Shown: positions 26,122 to 34,921, counted from the first letter of the stretch. The stretch is 64,000 nucleotides of DNA from VRUE01 sp963737575 (GCA_963737575.1 CAVTTJ010000005.1:682001-746000); one strand, 5' to 3'. Numbers and translations: made by a program. Notes: generated by a model from the letters alone, not told the origin.

Positions 26122-26143
26122 GGGCGAAGCGCGGGGAATTGCG
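26122..26143 (+). repeat. degenerate QRAKRE-type element before rpe
   Basis: The 22-bp gap (GGGCGAAGCGCGGGGAATTG plus CG) resembles the 3' half of the dispersed element (GCGAAGCGCGAGGATTT). It supplies the GGGGA ribosome binding site of rpe. Only partial similarity. Confidence 0.4.
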
Positions 26144-26830
26144 ATGAGCGAGCGTATGGCGGGTCTGGTCGGGGAGCGTCGGGTGGCGCCGTCGATCCTC
26201 TCCGCCGACTTCTCGCAGCTCGGGTCTCAGCTGGCCGAGGTGATGGACGCCGGCGCCCGGGTGATCCACTTCGACGTGATGGACGGGCGGTTCGTCCCGC
26301 CGATCACGATCGGGCCGCTGGTCGCATCTTCGATCGCCGATCAGGTCCACGCCGCCGGCGGGGCCCTCGATGTCCACCTGATGATCGCCGAGCCGGACAG
26401 CCAGATCGAGGCCTTTGCGGAGGCCGGCGCCGACTCGATCACCTTCCACCTCGAGGCGACGCCGCACGCGAACCGGACGCTGAGCGCGATCCGCGAGCTC
26501 GGCTGCCTGGCCGGGGTCGCGATCACTCCGAGTACGCCCGCGGACGCGGTCACCGAGCTGCGGGGGGTCGCCGACATCGTTCTCTGCATGTCCGTCAACC
26601 CCGGCTGGGGCGGACAGCCGTTCATCGAGTCCTCCCCCGACAAGGTGGCCCGCCTCAGCCAGGTTGTCGGCGACGCGAAGATCGAGGTCGACGGCGGAAT
26701 CGACGCCACGACCGCCGGCCCGATCGCCGATGCCGGCGCCACCCTCTTCGTCGCCGGCTCCGCCGTTTTCGGCTCCACCGACCCGGCGGCCGCCTACACC
26801 GCGATCGCCCAGGCCGCCGGAGCAGCTTGA
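26144..26830 (+). CDS. rpe: ribulose-phosphate 3-epimerase
   Basis: A 228-residue TIM-barrel enzyme of the pentose phosphate pathway. Signatures are VAPSILSADFSQLG, IHFDVMDGRFVPPITIGPL (metal His and Asp), DVHLMIAEP, MSVNPGWGGQPFIES and EVDGGID near the end. Complete; convergent with the antiporter gene. Confidence 0.94.
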   Translation: MSERMAGLVGERRVAPSILSADFSQLGSQLAEVMDAGARVIHFDVMDGRFVPPITIGPLVASSIADQVHAAGGALDVHLMIAEPDSQIEAFAEAGADSITFHLEATPHANRTLSAIRELGCLAGVAITPSTPADAVTELRGVADIVLCMSVNPGWGGQPFIESSPDKVARLSQVVGDAKIEVDGGIDATTAGPIADAGATLFVAGSAVFGSTDPAAAYTAIAQAAGAA

Positions 26831-26897
26831 TCAACTGGATCCGGCAGCCCGATCCGACTGCGCATCCATATCTGATTCAGTGCGCGGCCGGACGAGC

Positions 26898-26910
26898 GGC
26901 GGTTACCGCC
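26898..26910. terminator. possible bidirectional hairpin between rpe and the antiporter
   Basis: GGCGG-TTA-CCGCC in the 128-bp convergent gap. The stem is short and no U-tract follows, so terminator function is only suggested by position. The rest of the gap shows nothing recognisable. Confidence 0.25.
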
Positions 26911-26958
26911 TCACCCGCATAGGGCGACCGAAGGGAGCCCTGGGCGGAATCAGGGATG

Positions 26959-28755
26959 TCAGGGCCTTGCGATCAGGGCGCCGATCAGCTCCTGCCACCA
27001 GGCGCGCTCGGCGGGGTCGGTGCCGCTGCGCTCTGCGCGCCGCTCGCACCAGCGGGCGAGCGCCTGGCGGCCGCCGACGGCGACCACCTCCTCGGAGGTG
27101 ACCGCGTAGCGGCCGTCGGCGAGGTTGACGAGGGCGCTGGAGCGGTCGCGGCGGCTGCGGAGGATCGCCACCACCGGGATGCCGGCGACCCGGCTCGGTG
27201 CGCACGGATCGTCGACCTGGGTGGCGGGGCCGACCGAGAAGATCTGTGGCGCGCCGCGGGGCGGCATCAACGGCGGCGCGGGCTCGCCGATCGGGCCGTC
27301 CTGCCAGCGCTGGGTGAGCGCCTCCACCTCGTCGCGCAACTCCTGGCGGACGAGGATGTGGAGCTCGTCGCCGTCGCGGACCTCGGTCGAGCCGCGCGGT
27401 GGCAGCGCGTGCCCGTCGCGGACGATCACGTTGACGAGCGCTTCGCGGGGGAGGCCCAGTTCGCGCACCAGGTGGCCGGCCGCGGCCGCCCCGGGGCGCA
27501 GCCGGTAGGCGATCACGTCGCCGCCCATCCCGCGAATCCGCCCCGACTCGAGCAGCCGGCGCGGGATCGCCGGCTCGTCGGTCGTGAGGCCGAGCCGGGT
27601 CGCGATCGGCTCGAAGGTCGCTCCCTGGACCAGGGTCGAGCTGACGACGACGAAGAAGACGATCGCGAAGATCTGTCTCGACTCCGCGACACCGGCGACG
27701 ACCGGGAAGGTGGCGAGCCAGATCGGCGTCGCCCCCCTCAGTCCGGCCCAGCCGAGCATCGCGCGCTCGCGGAGGTCGAGCGAGGTGAAGAGGGTCGCGA
27801 GGAACGCGGCGAGCGGCCGCGCGACGAGGATCAGGATCGCCGACAGCGCCAGCGCTTCGAGCGCGACGTCGCCGAGCGCGCTGGGGAAGACGAGCAGCCC
27901 GAGCAGGATGAAGAGGCCGATCTGGGCCACCCAGCCGACGCCCTCGTGGAAGGCGACGATCGTCCGCCGCGCCGGGATCCGGGCGCCGCCGAGCGCGAGG
28001 GCGGTCAGGTAGGTGGCCAACAGCCCGGACCCGTGGGCAACCTCGGCGATCCCGTAGGCGAGCGCGGCGATCGCAATCGTCGCGACGGGGTAGATCCCGT
28101 CGGTCGGGAACCGGACCCGGTCGAATGCCGCCACCGCCAGCCGGCCGAGGGCGAGGCCGACGGCGATCCCGATGCTGAGCTTGAGCGCCTCGAGGCCGAT
28201 CATGTCGGCGATCCCGAAGCCCGGCGTCTGGATCCATTCGATGAACCCGATCACCAGCAGCAGCGCAACCGGGTCGTTCATCCCCGACTCTCCCTCGAGC
28301 GAGCGCGCGAGCCGCTTCTCCAGAGTCGAGCGGCGCAGTACCGCGAAGATCGCCGCCGAGTCGGTCGCGGCGACGGCGGCGCCGGCGAGCATCCCTTCGA
28401 GGGTGCCGAAATCGAAGATCCACTTCGCGGCGAGGCCGGTGACGACCGCCGTCACGACGGTGCCGACGGTGGCGAGCGACGCCGCCGTCCCCAGCACCGG
28501 CCTGATCTCCGGCCAGCCGGCGGTCAGGCCTCCCTCGAACAGGATCAGGACGAGGGCGATGGTCCCAAGGGTTCGGGCGAGCTCGGGGTCGTTGAACTCG
28601 ATCCCGCCGATTCCCTCCGAGCCGGCGAGCATCCCGAGACCGAGGAACAGCAGCAGGCCCGGGATCCTGATCCTGTCGGCGAGCAGCGCCCCGAGGATGC
28701 CGGCGGCGAGCAGCGCGCCGGCGACGAGGATCAGCTCGGCGTCATGCGCGCCCAT
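26959..28755 (-). CDS. NhaP2-type K+/H+ (cation/proton) antiporter
   Basis: A 598-residue CPA1-family antiporter. The N-terminal 400 residues have about 12 membrane helices with LILFEGGLTAGW, AATDSAAIFAVL and GESGMNDPVALLLVIG (ion-site Asp in NDP). The C-terminal cytoplasmic part contains a TrkA-C-like domain (VNVIVRDGHALPPRGSTEVRDGDELHILVR near residue 455) and a further CorC/HlyC-like segment. This is the arrangement of E. coli NhaP2/CvrA, a potassium/proton antiporter. Last gene of a minus-strand group. Confidence 0.87.
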   Translation of the reverse strand: MGAHDAELILVAGALLAAGILGALLADRIRIPGLLLFLGLGMLAGSEGIGGIEFNDPELARTLGTIALVLILFEGGLTAGWPEIRPVLGTAASLATVGTVVTAVVTGLAAKWIFDFGTLEGMLAGAAVAATDSAAIFAVLRRSTLEKRLARSLEGESGMNDPVALLLVIGFIEWIQTPGFGIADMIGLEALKLSIGIAVGLALGRLAVAAFDRVRFPTDGIYPVATIAIAALAYGIAEVAHGSGLLATYLTALALGGARIPARRTIVAFHEGVGWVAQIGLFILLGLLVFPSALGDVALEALALSAILILVARPLAAFLATLFTSLDLRERAMLGWAGLRGATPIWLATFPVVAGVAESRQIFAIVFFVVVSSTLVQGATFEPIATRLGLTTDEPAIPRRLLESGRIRGMGGDVIAYRLRPGAAAAGHLVRELGLPREALVNVIVRDGHALPPRGSTEVRDGDELHILVRQELRDEVEALTQRWQDGPIGEPAPPLMPPRGAPQIFSVGPATQVDDPCAPSRVAGIPVVAILRSRRDRSSALVNLADGRYAVTSEEVVAVGGRQALARWCERRAERSGTDPAERAWWQELIGALIARP

Positions 28756-28761
28756 GGCCCA

Positions 28762-30225
28762 CTACGCACCGCCCTCTTCGACGGCGGCCAGGTGGGCCTC
28801 GAGCTCCTCCGTAGACCCCGCCCGCGGCACGTCCTCGGGCCGTTCGTGGGGGCGGCGGTAGACCGCGAAGAGGAGCGTCAGGAGCAGGCCCGCGGTCGCC
28901 GCGAACCCGATCTCGACCCGGCGGAACTCTTCGGAGATCAGCGGCAGCAGGCACCACCCGATGAAGAACGCAGCGCAACCGATCCAGCGCGCCGAGGCCC
29001 GCCGCACCTGGCCCTGGGCGACGCATGCCTGGTTGACCGTCACCGACGAGAGGTAGAGGCCCATCCCGAGCGTGACCAGGAGCAGCCCACCGCGGTCGTA
29101 GGTGAACTTCTTGCTGAAGGCGAGCTGCATCAGCTCCGGCCCGGCGATCAGGACGACGATGGCGACGAGCGCCGTGAAGGCGGCAATCGCCGAGATCACC
29201 ATTCGCACGGTCTGGTGGAACTCGGCCCGGCTCTCGTCGTCTCCGTTGGCGTGGAGGCTCGTGAGGTGGGGGAGGATGCTGGTCGAAACCGCCTGGAACA
29301 GCTGCAGCGGCGCCCGGGCGATCATCATCACGTTGAAGATGTACCCGGCGGCGGCGGCTCCCTCGAAGCCGCGGACGATCAGCGGCCCGGCGTTGAGGAA
29401 GACCTGTTCGCTGAACATGATCAGCAGCACCGCCGCAGCGAAGCCGGTTCCATGTGAGAGCGAGAATTCACCCTCACTCTCGCCCGCCCCCGGGGATGAC
29501 AGATTGCGATCGGGGTCGGGCGAGGCCGGCATGTCCTCCGCTCCGCGTCCGGGCATGCCGGGTTCCCTCCTGGCCTTTCTCGCGAATGCGGCGGGGACGA
29601 CCAGGAGACTGAGCGCCGGGGCGGCGACGATCCCGATCGCGACCGCCGACTGGCCGCTCGAGATGCCGACCGCGACGAGGACGGCGAAGATCGTCCGGAA
29701 GCAGGATTCGGACAGGATCAGAGCCGTGAAGAGGCCGAACCGGCGGTATCCGGCAAGGTAGCCGCGGGCGAAATAGCTGGCGGCATAGAAGAGGACCGCC
29801 GAGAGGTAGACCCAGTAGAGCGTTTCGTTGCCGCTCAGCAGCCCGTCCTGGATCGGGCCGCGCAGCGCCAGCGCGACGACGGCGAACCCGGTCGCGAGGA
29901 CGAGCTGGATTTTGGTCGCGACGAGGATCGGTTCCCGAACCGGTTCGCCCTTGGCGAGGTGCTCGGAGATGTGGCGCGAAAGCAGCTGGTCGATCGGCCG
30001 GTAGAGGGTCGAGACGGTGATGAAGACCGCCGACCAGAGGACCGTGACCTCGCCGTAGTCGGACTTCGAGAGGACGTGCGAGGCGATGAAGAAGTAGAGG
30101 TAGGTGATCACCCCGGTGAGGCCGACCCCGACCGCGAGGAAGCTCGCCGTCTTGCCGTAGTCAGCGGTCGCGGAACCCGATGGCTGCCGCGATTTTCCGG
30201 GGATCTTGAGCCGGCGGCGGGTCAA
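28762..30225 (-). CDS. polysaccharide flippase (MATE/MurJ-like superfamily)
   Basis: A 487-residue multispanning protein of the oligosaccharide-flippase group, with about 12-14 hydrophobic helices and no cofactor motifs. It begins with a TTG overlapping the stop of the glycosyltransferase upstream, so both act in one pathway, probably export of a lipid-linked glycan. A hydrophilic loop of about 45 residues (near 215-260) is rich in Pro/Gly/Glu and is encoded by DNA carrying two inverted repeats. Specific substrate unknown. Confidence 0.8.
   Translation of the reverse strand: MTRRRLKIPGKSRQPSGSATADYGKTASFLAVGVGLTGVITYLYFFIASHVLSKSDYGEVTVLWSAVFITVSTLYRPIDQLLSRHISEHLAKGEPVREPILVATKIQLVLATGFAVVALALRGPIQDGLLSGNETLYWVYLSAVLFYAASYFARGYLAGYRRFGLFTALILSESCFRTIFAVLVAVGISSGQSAVAIGIVAAPALSLLVVPAAFARKARREPGMPGRGAEDMPASPDPDRNLSSPGAGESEGEFSLSHGTGFAAAVLLIMFSEQVFLNAGPLIVRGFEGAAAAGYIFNVMMIARAPLQLFQAVSTSILPHLTSLHANGDDESRAEFHQTVRMVISAIAAFTALVAIVVLIAGPELMQLAFSKKFTYDRGGLLLVTLGMGLYLSSVTVNQACVAQGQVRRASARWIGCAAFFIGWCLLPLISEEFRRVEIGFAATAGLLLTLLFAVYRRPHERPEDVPRAGSTEELEAHLAAVEEGGA
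29454..29561. repeat. inverted repeats inside the flippase loop
   Basis: Two nearby hairpin-forming segments: 11-bp arms at 29454-29464 and 29473-29483 (9 of 11 match), and perfect 8-bp arms CCGGCATG (29526-29533) and CATGCCGG (29554-29561). Both lie in the part encoding a hydrophilic, low-complexity cytoplasmic loop. Confidence 0.35.
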
Positions 30226-31208
30226 CGCTCGCGGGCGCCGGGCTCGTAGTGCGACGGCTCCACCCCGAGCGCCAGCTCGACCCGGCGCACCCGCTCGAAG
30301 ACCCGCTGGGTCATCACCCGCTGGCCGGCGAGGAGGTCGCCGATGACCCCGAGCGCGAGCAGCTGGATCGCCGCGATGAAGAGGACGGCGCCGAGGATCA
30401 GCGACTGGATGTGGCCGGTGCTGTCGCCGTTGAGGATCCAGTCGAGGAGGAACGGAAGCCAGGCGGCGAGCGCGAGGACGGCGACGATCAGGCCCGCCGT
30501 CGCGAAGACGCGCAGAGGCTCGTAGCGCGCGTAGATGCGGAGGATCGAGAGGCCGTTGCGGCGGACGTAGGCGCCGGTCGAGCCGAACAGCCGCGACTCG
30601 CGGGTCTGGGGGTTGGTCTCGACCGCGGTCTGGTCGACGGCGACCAGCATCTTCCCGGCTTGGATCACGCTCTCCAGCGTGTAGGTGAAGTTGTCGACGA
30701 CGAGCAGTCCGAGCGCTGCCTCGCGGTTGTAGGCGCGGAACCCCGACGTCGTATCGGTGACCTCGGTCCCCGACAGCCGTCGCACGACCCAGCTCCCCGC
30801 CCGCTGCAGCGCCTTCTTGCTCCCGGAGAAGTGCTCGATCTGCGCCACCCGGCGGTCGCCGACGACCATGTCGGCCTCGCCGGCGAGGATCGGCGCGACC
30901 AGCTTGGCGACGTCCGCGCCCCGGTACTGGTTGTCGGCGTCGGTGTTGACGATGACGTCGGCGCCGAGCTTGAGGCAGGCGTCGAGGCCCGCCTGGAATG
31001 CCGCCGCCAGCCCCTTGTTGTTGGTCAGCCGGACGATGTGCTCGACGCCGGCCTCGCGCGCGACCTCGACCGTTCGATCGGTCGAGCCGTCGTCGATCAC
31101 CAGCAGCTCGACGGTGTCGAAGCCGTCCACCTGGCGGGGCAGCTCGGCGATCGTGGCCGCGAGCGTCTCCTCCTCGTTGAGGCAGGGGATCTGGACAAAG
31201 AGCTTCAT
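30222..31208 (-). CDS. family 2 glycosyltransferase (polyprenyl-phosphate type)
   Basis: A 328-residue GT2 enzyme: MKLFVQIPCLNEEETL at the start, LVIDDGSTDRTVEVA, and the DTDADNQYRG-type metal-binding DxD (VNTDADNQYRG) near residue 95. After about residue 230 two hydrophobic helices follow, as in DPM1/GtrB-like transferases that load sugars onto polyprenyl phosphate. It heads a three-gene minus-strand unit with the flippase and the antiporter. TACCCT lies 9 nt upstream of the ATG. Confidence 0.87.
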   Translation of the reverse strand: MKLFVQIPCLNEEETLAATIAELPRQVDGFDTVELLVIDDGSTDRTVEVAREAGVEHIVRLTNNKGLAAAFQAGLDACLKLGADVIVNTDADNQYRGADVAKLVAPILAGEADMVVGDRRVAQIEHFSGSKKALQRAGSWVVRRLSGTEVTDTTSGFRAYNREAALGLLVVDNFTYTLESVIQAGKMLVAVDQTAVETNPQTRESRLFGSTGAYVRRNGLSILRIYARYEPLRVFATAGLIVAVLALAAWLPFLLDWILNGDSTGHIQSLILGAVLFIAAIQLLALGVIGDLLAGQRVMTQRVFERVRRVELALGVEPSHYEPGARER

Positions 31209-31217
31209 CGGTCGGTC

Positions 31218-31223
31218 AGGGTA
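31218..31223 (-). promoter_or_regulatory. putative -10 of the glycosyltransferase unit
   Basis: TACCCT on the minus strand, 9 nt before the ATG at 31208. Confidence 0.35.
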
Positions 31224-31260
31224 TCCCCGGGTCCGGCCACCCGGCGCGCGGGGCGCGAGG

Positions 31261-31266
31261 TACCAT
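31261..31266 (+). promoter_or_regulatory. putative -10 of the riboflavin operon
   Basis: TACCAT, immediately followed by the 22-bp palindrome at 31269-31290. A transcript would start inside the palindrome. Confidence 0.4.
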
Positions 31267-31268
31267 GG

Positions 31269-31290
31269 GTTGACTGACCAGTCAGTCAAC
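31269..31290. promoter_or_regulatory. perfect palindromic operator before ribD
   Basis: GTTGACTGAC-CA-GTCAGTCAAC: 10-bp arms with a 2-bp centre, just downstream of the -10 and 4 bp before the ribD ATG. Its size and TGACTGACC-like half-sites resemble TetR-family operators, and binding there would block the promoter. The divergent glycosyltransferase promoter is about 50 bp away. No regulator gene is adjacent. It could instead act as an RNA hairpin over the ribD start. Confidence 0.55.
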
Positions 31291-31294
31291 AGCT

Positions 31295-32475
31295 ATGGCA
31301 CCCCAGCTCACAGGCACGGAAAGGGCGCAGATGCGGCGGGCTCTGGAGCTTGCCGAGGGGGGTCGTGGACGGGTCAGCCCGAACCCGCTCGTCGGCGCCG
31401 TCATCGTCCGCGACGGCGAGATCGTCGGCGAGGGATTCCACGCCGTGCTCGGCGATCTTCACGCCGAGCGGGCCGCGATCGAGGACTGCCGGTCCCGAGG
31501 CGAGGACACGGCCGGGGCGACGATGTATCTGACGCTCGAGCCCTGCGCCCACCACGGCCGCCAGCCGCCCTGCACCGAGGCGATCCTCGAGGCGGGGATC
31601 GCGAGGGTCGTGATCGCCTCCGACGACCCAACGGAGAAGGCCGCCGGGCCGGGGCCCCGGGATCCTCCGCGACGGCGGCGTCGAGGTCGAGCTCGGCGGC
31701 GGGCGCGGAGGCGAGCGCCGCGCGGCTCCTCAACCAGCCCTTTCGCAAGCACGCCCGCACCGGGCTGCCGCTCGTCACCCTGAAGCTGGCGATCTCGGTC
31801 GACGGCGCCACGACGACGGCCCCGGGCGACTCGCCCTGGATATCCGGCGAGCGGAGCCGCGAGCTGGTCCACCGCTGGCGAGCCGAATCGGACGCGATCG
31901 CCGTCGGCATCGGCACGGTCCTGGCCGACGACCCGCTGCTCACGGCCAGGCACGGGCAGGACCCCCGCCAGCCCCTCCGCGTCGTCTTCGACTCCGCCGC
32001 CCGCATCCCCCTCGACTCCCAGCTCCTCTCCACCCTGGAGGTCTCCCCGGTGGTCGTGGTCATCGGCGAGGAGGCCGAGCCGGCCCGCGCCCAGGCGTTG
32101 AGGGATTCCGGCGCCGAGACCCTGATCGCCTCCGGCTCGACCGATGCCGACCGCGTCCGGTCCGCCCTCTCCGAGCTCGGCCGCCGCAAGATCACCAGCC
32201 TGTTCCTCGAGGGCGGCCGAACCCTCGCCGCAGCGTTCACGGCCGCTGGCGCCATCGACGAGGCACGCGTCTTCGTGGCCCCGATCCTGCTGGGCAATCC
32301 GGTCTCTCGCGCGGGTGGTGTCGCAGGGGGACCCGCCCCCGAGGAAGCTTTAGCTACCGCAGGGGGTGGGGGGTCCCCTGCGACGACAGGACCCGCGCGC
32401 CAGGCCGGCTTGGCCACCGATGTCGAGAGGGTCGGAGAAGACGTGCTCATCACGACCCGCTTCAGGGAGTGGTGA
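31295..32475 (+). CDS. ribD: riboflavin deaminase/reductase RibD (two frameshifts, palindrome insert)
   Basis: A bifunctional enzyme of riboflavin synthesis. The N-terminal deaminase domain has GRVSPNPLVGAVIV, HAERAAIEDC and LEPCAHHGRQPPCTEAI (zinc). Two +1 shifts, an extra C near 31649 and an extra G near 31703, move the reading through a middle frame (ILRDGGVEVELGGG) into the frame of the reductase domain (LVTLKLAISVDGATTT to VGEDVLITTRF). Removing both bases gives 392 residues. Within the reductase part an in-frame palindromic insert encodes a Gly/Ala/Pro-rich stretch near the end. The first gene of ribD-ribE-ribBA-ribH. Confidence 0.88.
32308..32399. repeat. 92-bp imperfect palindrome inside ribD
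   Basis: Arms at 32308-32333 and 32372-32399 match at the outer 9 bp (CGCGCGGGT / ACCCGCGCG) and again over GTCGCAGGGG-ACC with a small internal loop. The central 38 bp contain AAGCTTTAGCTACCGCAGG. The segment is translated in frame as a Gly/Ala/Pro-rich insert in the RibD reductase domain. It looks like a mobile palindromic element that tolerates insertion in coding sequence. Confidence 0.6.
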
Positions 32476-32476
32476 C

Positions 32477-33082
32477 GTGTTCACCGGCCTGATCCAGGAC
32501 GTCGGCCAGGTCGAGGACGTCGACCGCGGCGAGGACGGCGCCCGGGTCCACATCGCCACCGGCCTCGTATCCGAAATCGTCGAGGGCGACTCCGTCGCCG
32601 TCGATGGCATCTGTCTCACCGCGACGACCGTGAACGACGTCGGCTTCGAGGTCGAGGCGATGAACCAGACCCTCGAGCTGACCACGCTCAGCGGCCTCGC
32701 GCCCGGTGCCAGGGTCAACCTCGAGCTCGCGATGAGGGCCTCCGACCGCCTCGGCGGCCACATCGTCCAGGGCCACGGGGACGGCGTCGGCGAGGTGACG
32801 GCGGTCGAGGAGGACGGGTTCGCGAGGCGGCTGCGGGTCCGGCTCGGAGCGGACCTGATGCGCTATGTCGTCGCGCAGGGATCGCTGACGGTGAGCGGCG
32901 TCAGCCTCACCGTCGCGGCGCTCGGGGCCGAATGGATCGAGGTCTCGTTGATCCCGGAGACGCTCGAGCGGACCAATCTGAGTGAGCTTGCGGTTGGAGC
33001 GGCGGTCAACGTCGAGTGTGACGTGATCGCCAAGTACGTCGAGCGGCTGATGTCACCATTGAGTGGAAAGGAGCAGGCGTGA
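32477..33082 (+). CDS. ribE: riboflavin synthase alpha chain
   Basis: A 201-residue enzyme with two lumazine-binding barrels. The first begins MFTGLIQDVGQVEDV with SVAVDGICLT; the second holds GHIVQGHGDGVGEV and SLTVSGVSLTV. It starts at a GTG one base after the ribD stop and overlaps ribBA by 4 bp. Converts 6,7-dimethyl-8-ribityllumazine to riboflavin. Confidence 0.94.
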   Translation: MFTGLIQDVGQVEDVDRGEDGARVHIATGLVSEIVEGDSVAVDGICLTATTVNDVGFEVEAMNQTLELTTLSGLAPGARVNLELAMRASDRLGGHIVQGHGDGVGEVTAVEEDGFARRLRVRLGADLMRYVVAQGSLTVSGVSLTVAALGAEWIEVSLIPETLERTNLSELAVGAAVNVECDVIAKYVERLMSPLSGKEQA

Positions 33083-34401
33083 GCATGATGACCGAGGCGA
33101 AGACAGACCACGAGGAGGCGGCGCTGGGGCACGGCCCGTTCGCGACGATCGAGGAGGCGATCGAGGAGATCCGCGCCGGGCGGATGGTGATCGTCTGCGA
33201 CGACGAGGGGCGCGAGAACGAGGGCGACCTGGTGATGGCCGCGCAGTTCGCGACGCCGGAGGCGATCAACTTCATGGCCAAAGAGGCGCGCGGGCTGATC
33301 TGCCTGACGCTGACCGCCGAGCGCTGCGAACGCCTCGGGCTGAACCTGATGGCGGCGAAGAACGAGGCGCCCCTGCAGACCGCCTTCACGGTGACGATCG
33401 AGGCCGCGGGGGGCGTCAGCACCGGCATCTCCGCCCACGACCGCGCGCACACGGTCCAGGTCGCCATCGACTCCAACTCCGGGCCGCGCGACATCGTCGT
33501 CCCCGGCCACATGTTCCCGCTGCGGGCGAAGGAGGGCGGCGTCCTCGAGCGAACCGGCCACACCGAGGCGAGCGTCGATCTGGCGCGGCTCGCGGGCCTG
33601 ACCGCCGCCGGCGTGATCTGCGAGGTGATGAACGACGACGGGACGATGGCGCGCGTCCCCGACCTCGTTCCCTATGCCGAGCGCCACGGCCTGAAGATGG
33701 TCACGATCGCCGACCTGATCGCCTATCGGCGCCGCACCGAGAAGCTCGTCGAGCGGGTGGTCGCGACGGCGCTGCCGACCGCGTTCGGCGACTTCACCGC
33801 GGTCGGGTACCGGTCGCTCGTCGACGACAAACACCATGTCGCGATGGTCAAGGGGGAGGTCGACGGCGCCGAGGACGTGCTCGTTCGCGTCCACAGCGAG
33901 TGCCTCACCGGCGACGTCTTCCACAGCATGCGCTGCGACTGCGGCGAGCAGCTCGCGGCGGCGCTCTCGATGATCGAGAAGGAGGGCCGCGGCGTCCTCC
34001 TCTACCTCTCCCAGGAGGGGCGCGGGATCGGCCTGCTCAACAAGCTCCGGGCATACAAGCTGCAGGAGGAGGGCGCCGACACGGTCGAGGCCAACCTCAA
34101 ACTCGGCCTTCCCGCCGATCTGCGCGACTACGGGATCGGCGCCCAGATCCTCGGCGACCTTGGCCTGAGCAGCATTCGGATCCTCACCAACAACCCGAAA
34201 AAGATCGTCGGCCTCGAGGGCTACGGCCTCTCGGTCACCGAGCAGGTCCCGATCGAGGCCGCGCCGAACGCCTTCAACGAGGGCTACCTGCGAGCGAAGC
34301 GGGACAAGATGGGCCACATCCTCCACCACCAGGGACTCGCTCTCGACGAGGAGATGCTCCACAACGAGGAGGAGCGGGACGCGGCTCCAAACGAAGCGTG
34401 A
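33079..34401 (+). CDS. ribBA: bifunctional RibBA (DHBP synthase / GTP cyclohydrolase II)
   Basis: A 440-residue fusion. Residues 15-220 are 3,4-dihydroxy-2-butanone-4-phosphate synthase (DDEGRENEGDLVMAAQF, GISAHDRAHTV, EGGVLERTGHTEASVDL). Residues 225-420 are GTP cyclohydrolase II (HSECLTGDVFHSMRCDCGEQL zinc site, YLSQEGRGIGL). Start GTG 33079 follows AAGGAG by 5 nt and overlaps ribE. It supplies both precursors of the pathway. Confidence 0.95.
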   Translation: MSMMTEAKTDHEEAALGHGPFATIEEAIEEIRAGRMVIVCDDEGRENEGDLVMAAQFATPEAINFMAKEARGLICLTLTAERCERLGLNLMAAKNEAPLQTAFTVTIEAAGGVSTGISAHDRAHTVQVAIDSNSGPRDIVVPGHMFPLRAKEGGVLERTGHTEASVDLARLAGLTAAGVICEVMNDDGTMARVPDLVPYAERHGLKMVTIADLIAYRRRTEKLVERVVATALPTAFGDFTAVGYRSLVDDKHHVAMVKGEVDGAEDVLVRVHSECLTGDVFHSMRCDCGEQLAAALSMIEKEGRGVLLYLSQEGRGIGLLNKLRAYKLQEEGADTVEANLKLGLPADLRDYGIGAQILGDLGLSSIRILTNNPKKIVGLEGYGLSVTEQVPIEAAPNAFNEGYLRAKRDKMGHILHHQGLALDEEMLHNEEERDAAPNEA

Positions 34402-34408
34402 GGCATTT

Positions 34409-34903
34409 GTGATGGTCGAGGCCGGAGCTTTCCTCGAAACGTTCACCGACGAGGAGCGGGAGGAGGTCTCGGGGCTGCGGTTCGCCGTCGTCTGCGGCCG
34501 CTTCTACGAGGATCTCGCCAACCGCCTGTTCGAGGGCGCCGACGCGGGCTTCGCCGTGGCCGGGGTGCCGGTCAGCAACGTCGCCCACTTCTCGGTCCCC
34601 GGGGCCTACGAGCTGCCCTTCGCCGCCAAGCACCTGGCGGGCACCGGCACCTACGCCGGGGTCGCCTGTCTGGGGGTCGTGATCCGCGGCGAGACCGACC
34701 ACTACGACTTCGTCTGCGCCGAGGCCGCGCGCGGGATCCAGGACGTGCAGCTGGAGACCGGCGTCCCCTGCGCGTTCGGCGTCATCACCTGCGACACGAT
34801 GGAGCAGGCGCTCGCTCGGGCGGGCGGCGGCAAGCGCGACCAGGGCCGCAACGCCGCCCTCACCGCGGCGCGGATGGCGTTGATGAAGCGCGCCCTGGCC
34901 TGA
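34409..34903 (+). CDS. ribH: lumazine synthase
   Basis: A 164-residue 6,7-dimethyl-8-ribityllumazine synthase. FAVVCGRFYEDLANRLFEGA, the FSVPGAYELPFAAKHLA segment, GVVIRGETDHYDFV (catalytic His region) and PCAFGVITCDTMEQALARAGG are visible. The first codon may be GTG 34409 or ATG 34412. Last gene of the riboflavin operon. Confidence 0.93.
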   Translation: MMVEAGAFLETFTDEEREEVSGLRFAVVCGRFYEDLANRLFEGADAGFAVAGVPVSNVAHFSVPGAYELPFAAKHLAGTGTYAGVACLGVVIRGETDHYDFVCAEAARGIQDVQLETGVPCAFGVITCDTMEQALARAGGGKRDQGRNAALTAARMALMKRALA

Positions 34904-34921
34904 CCCGGGCCCGGGACCGGC

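Noticed and set aside
31209..31294. FMN riboswitch before ribD
   Set aside because: The gap is only 86 bp and lacks the conserved RFN-element segments; a perfect palindrome is present instead.
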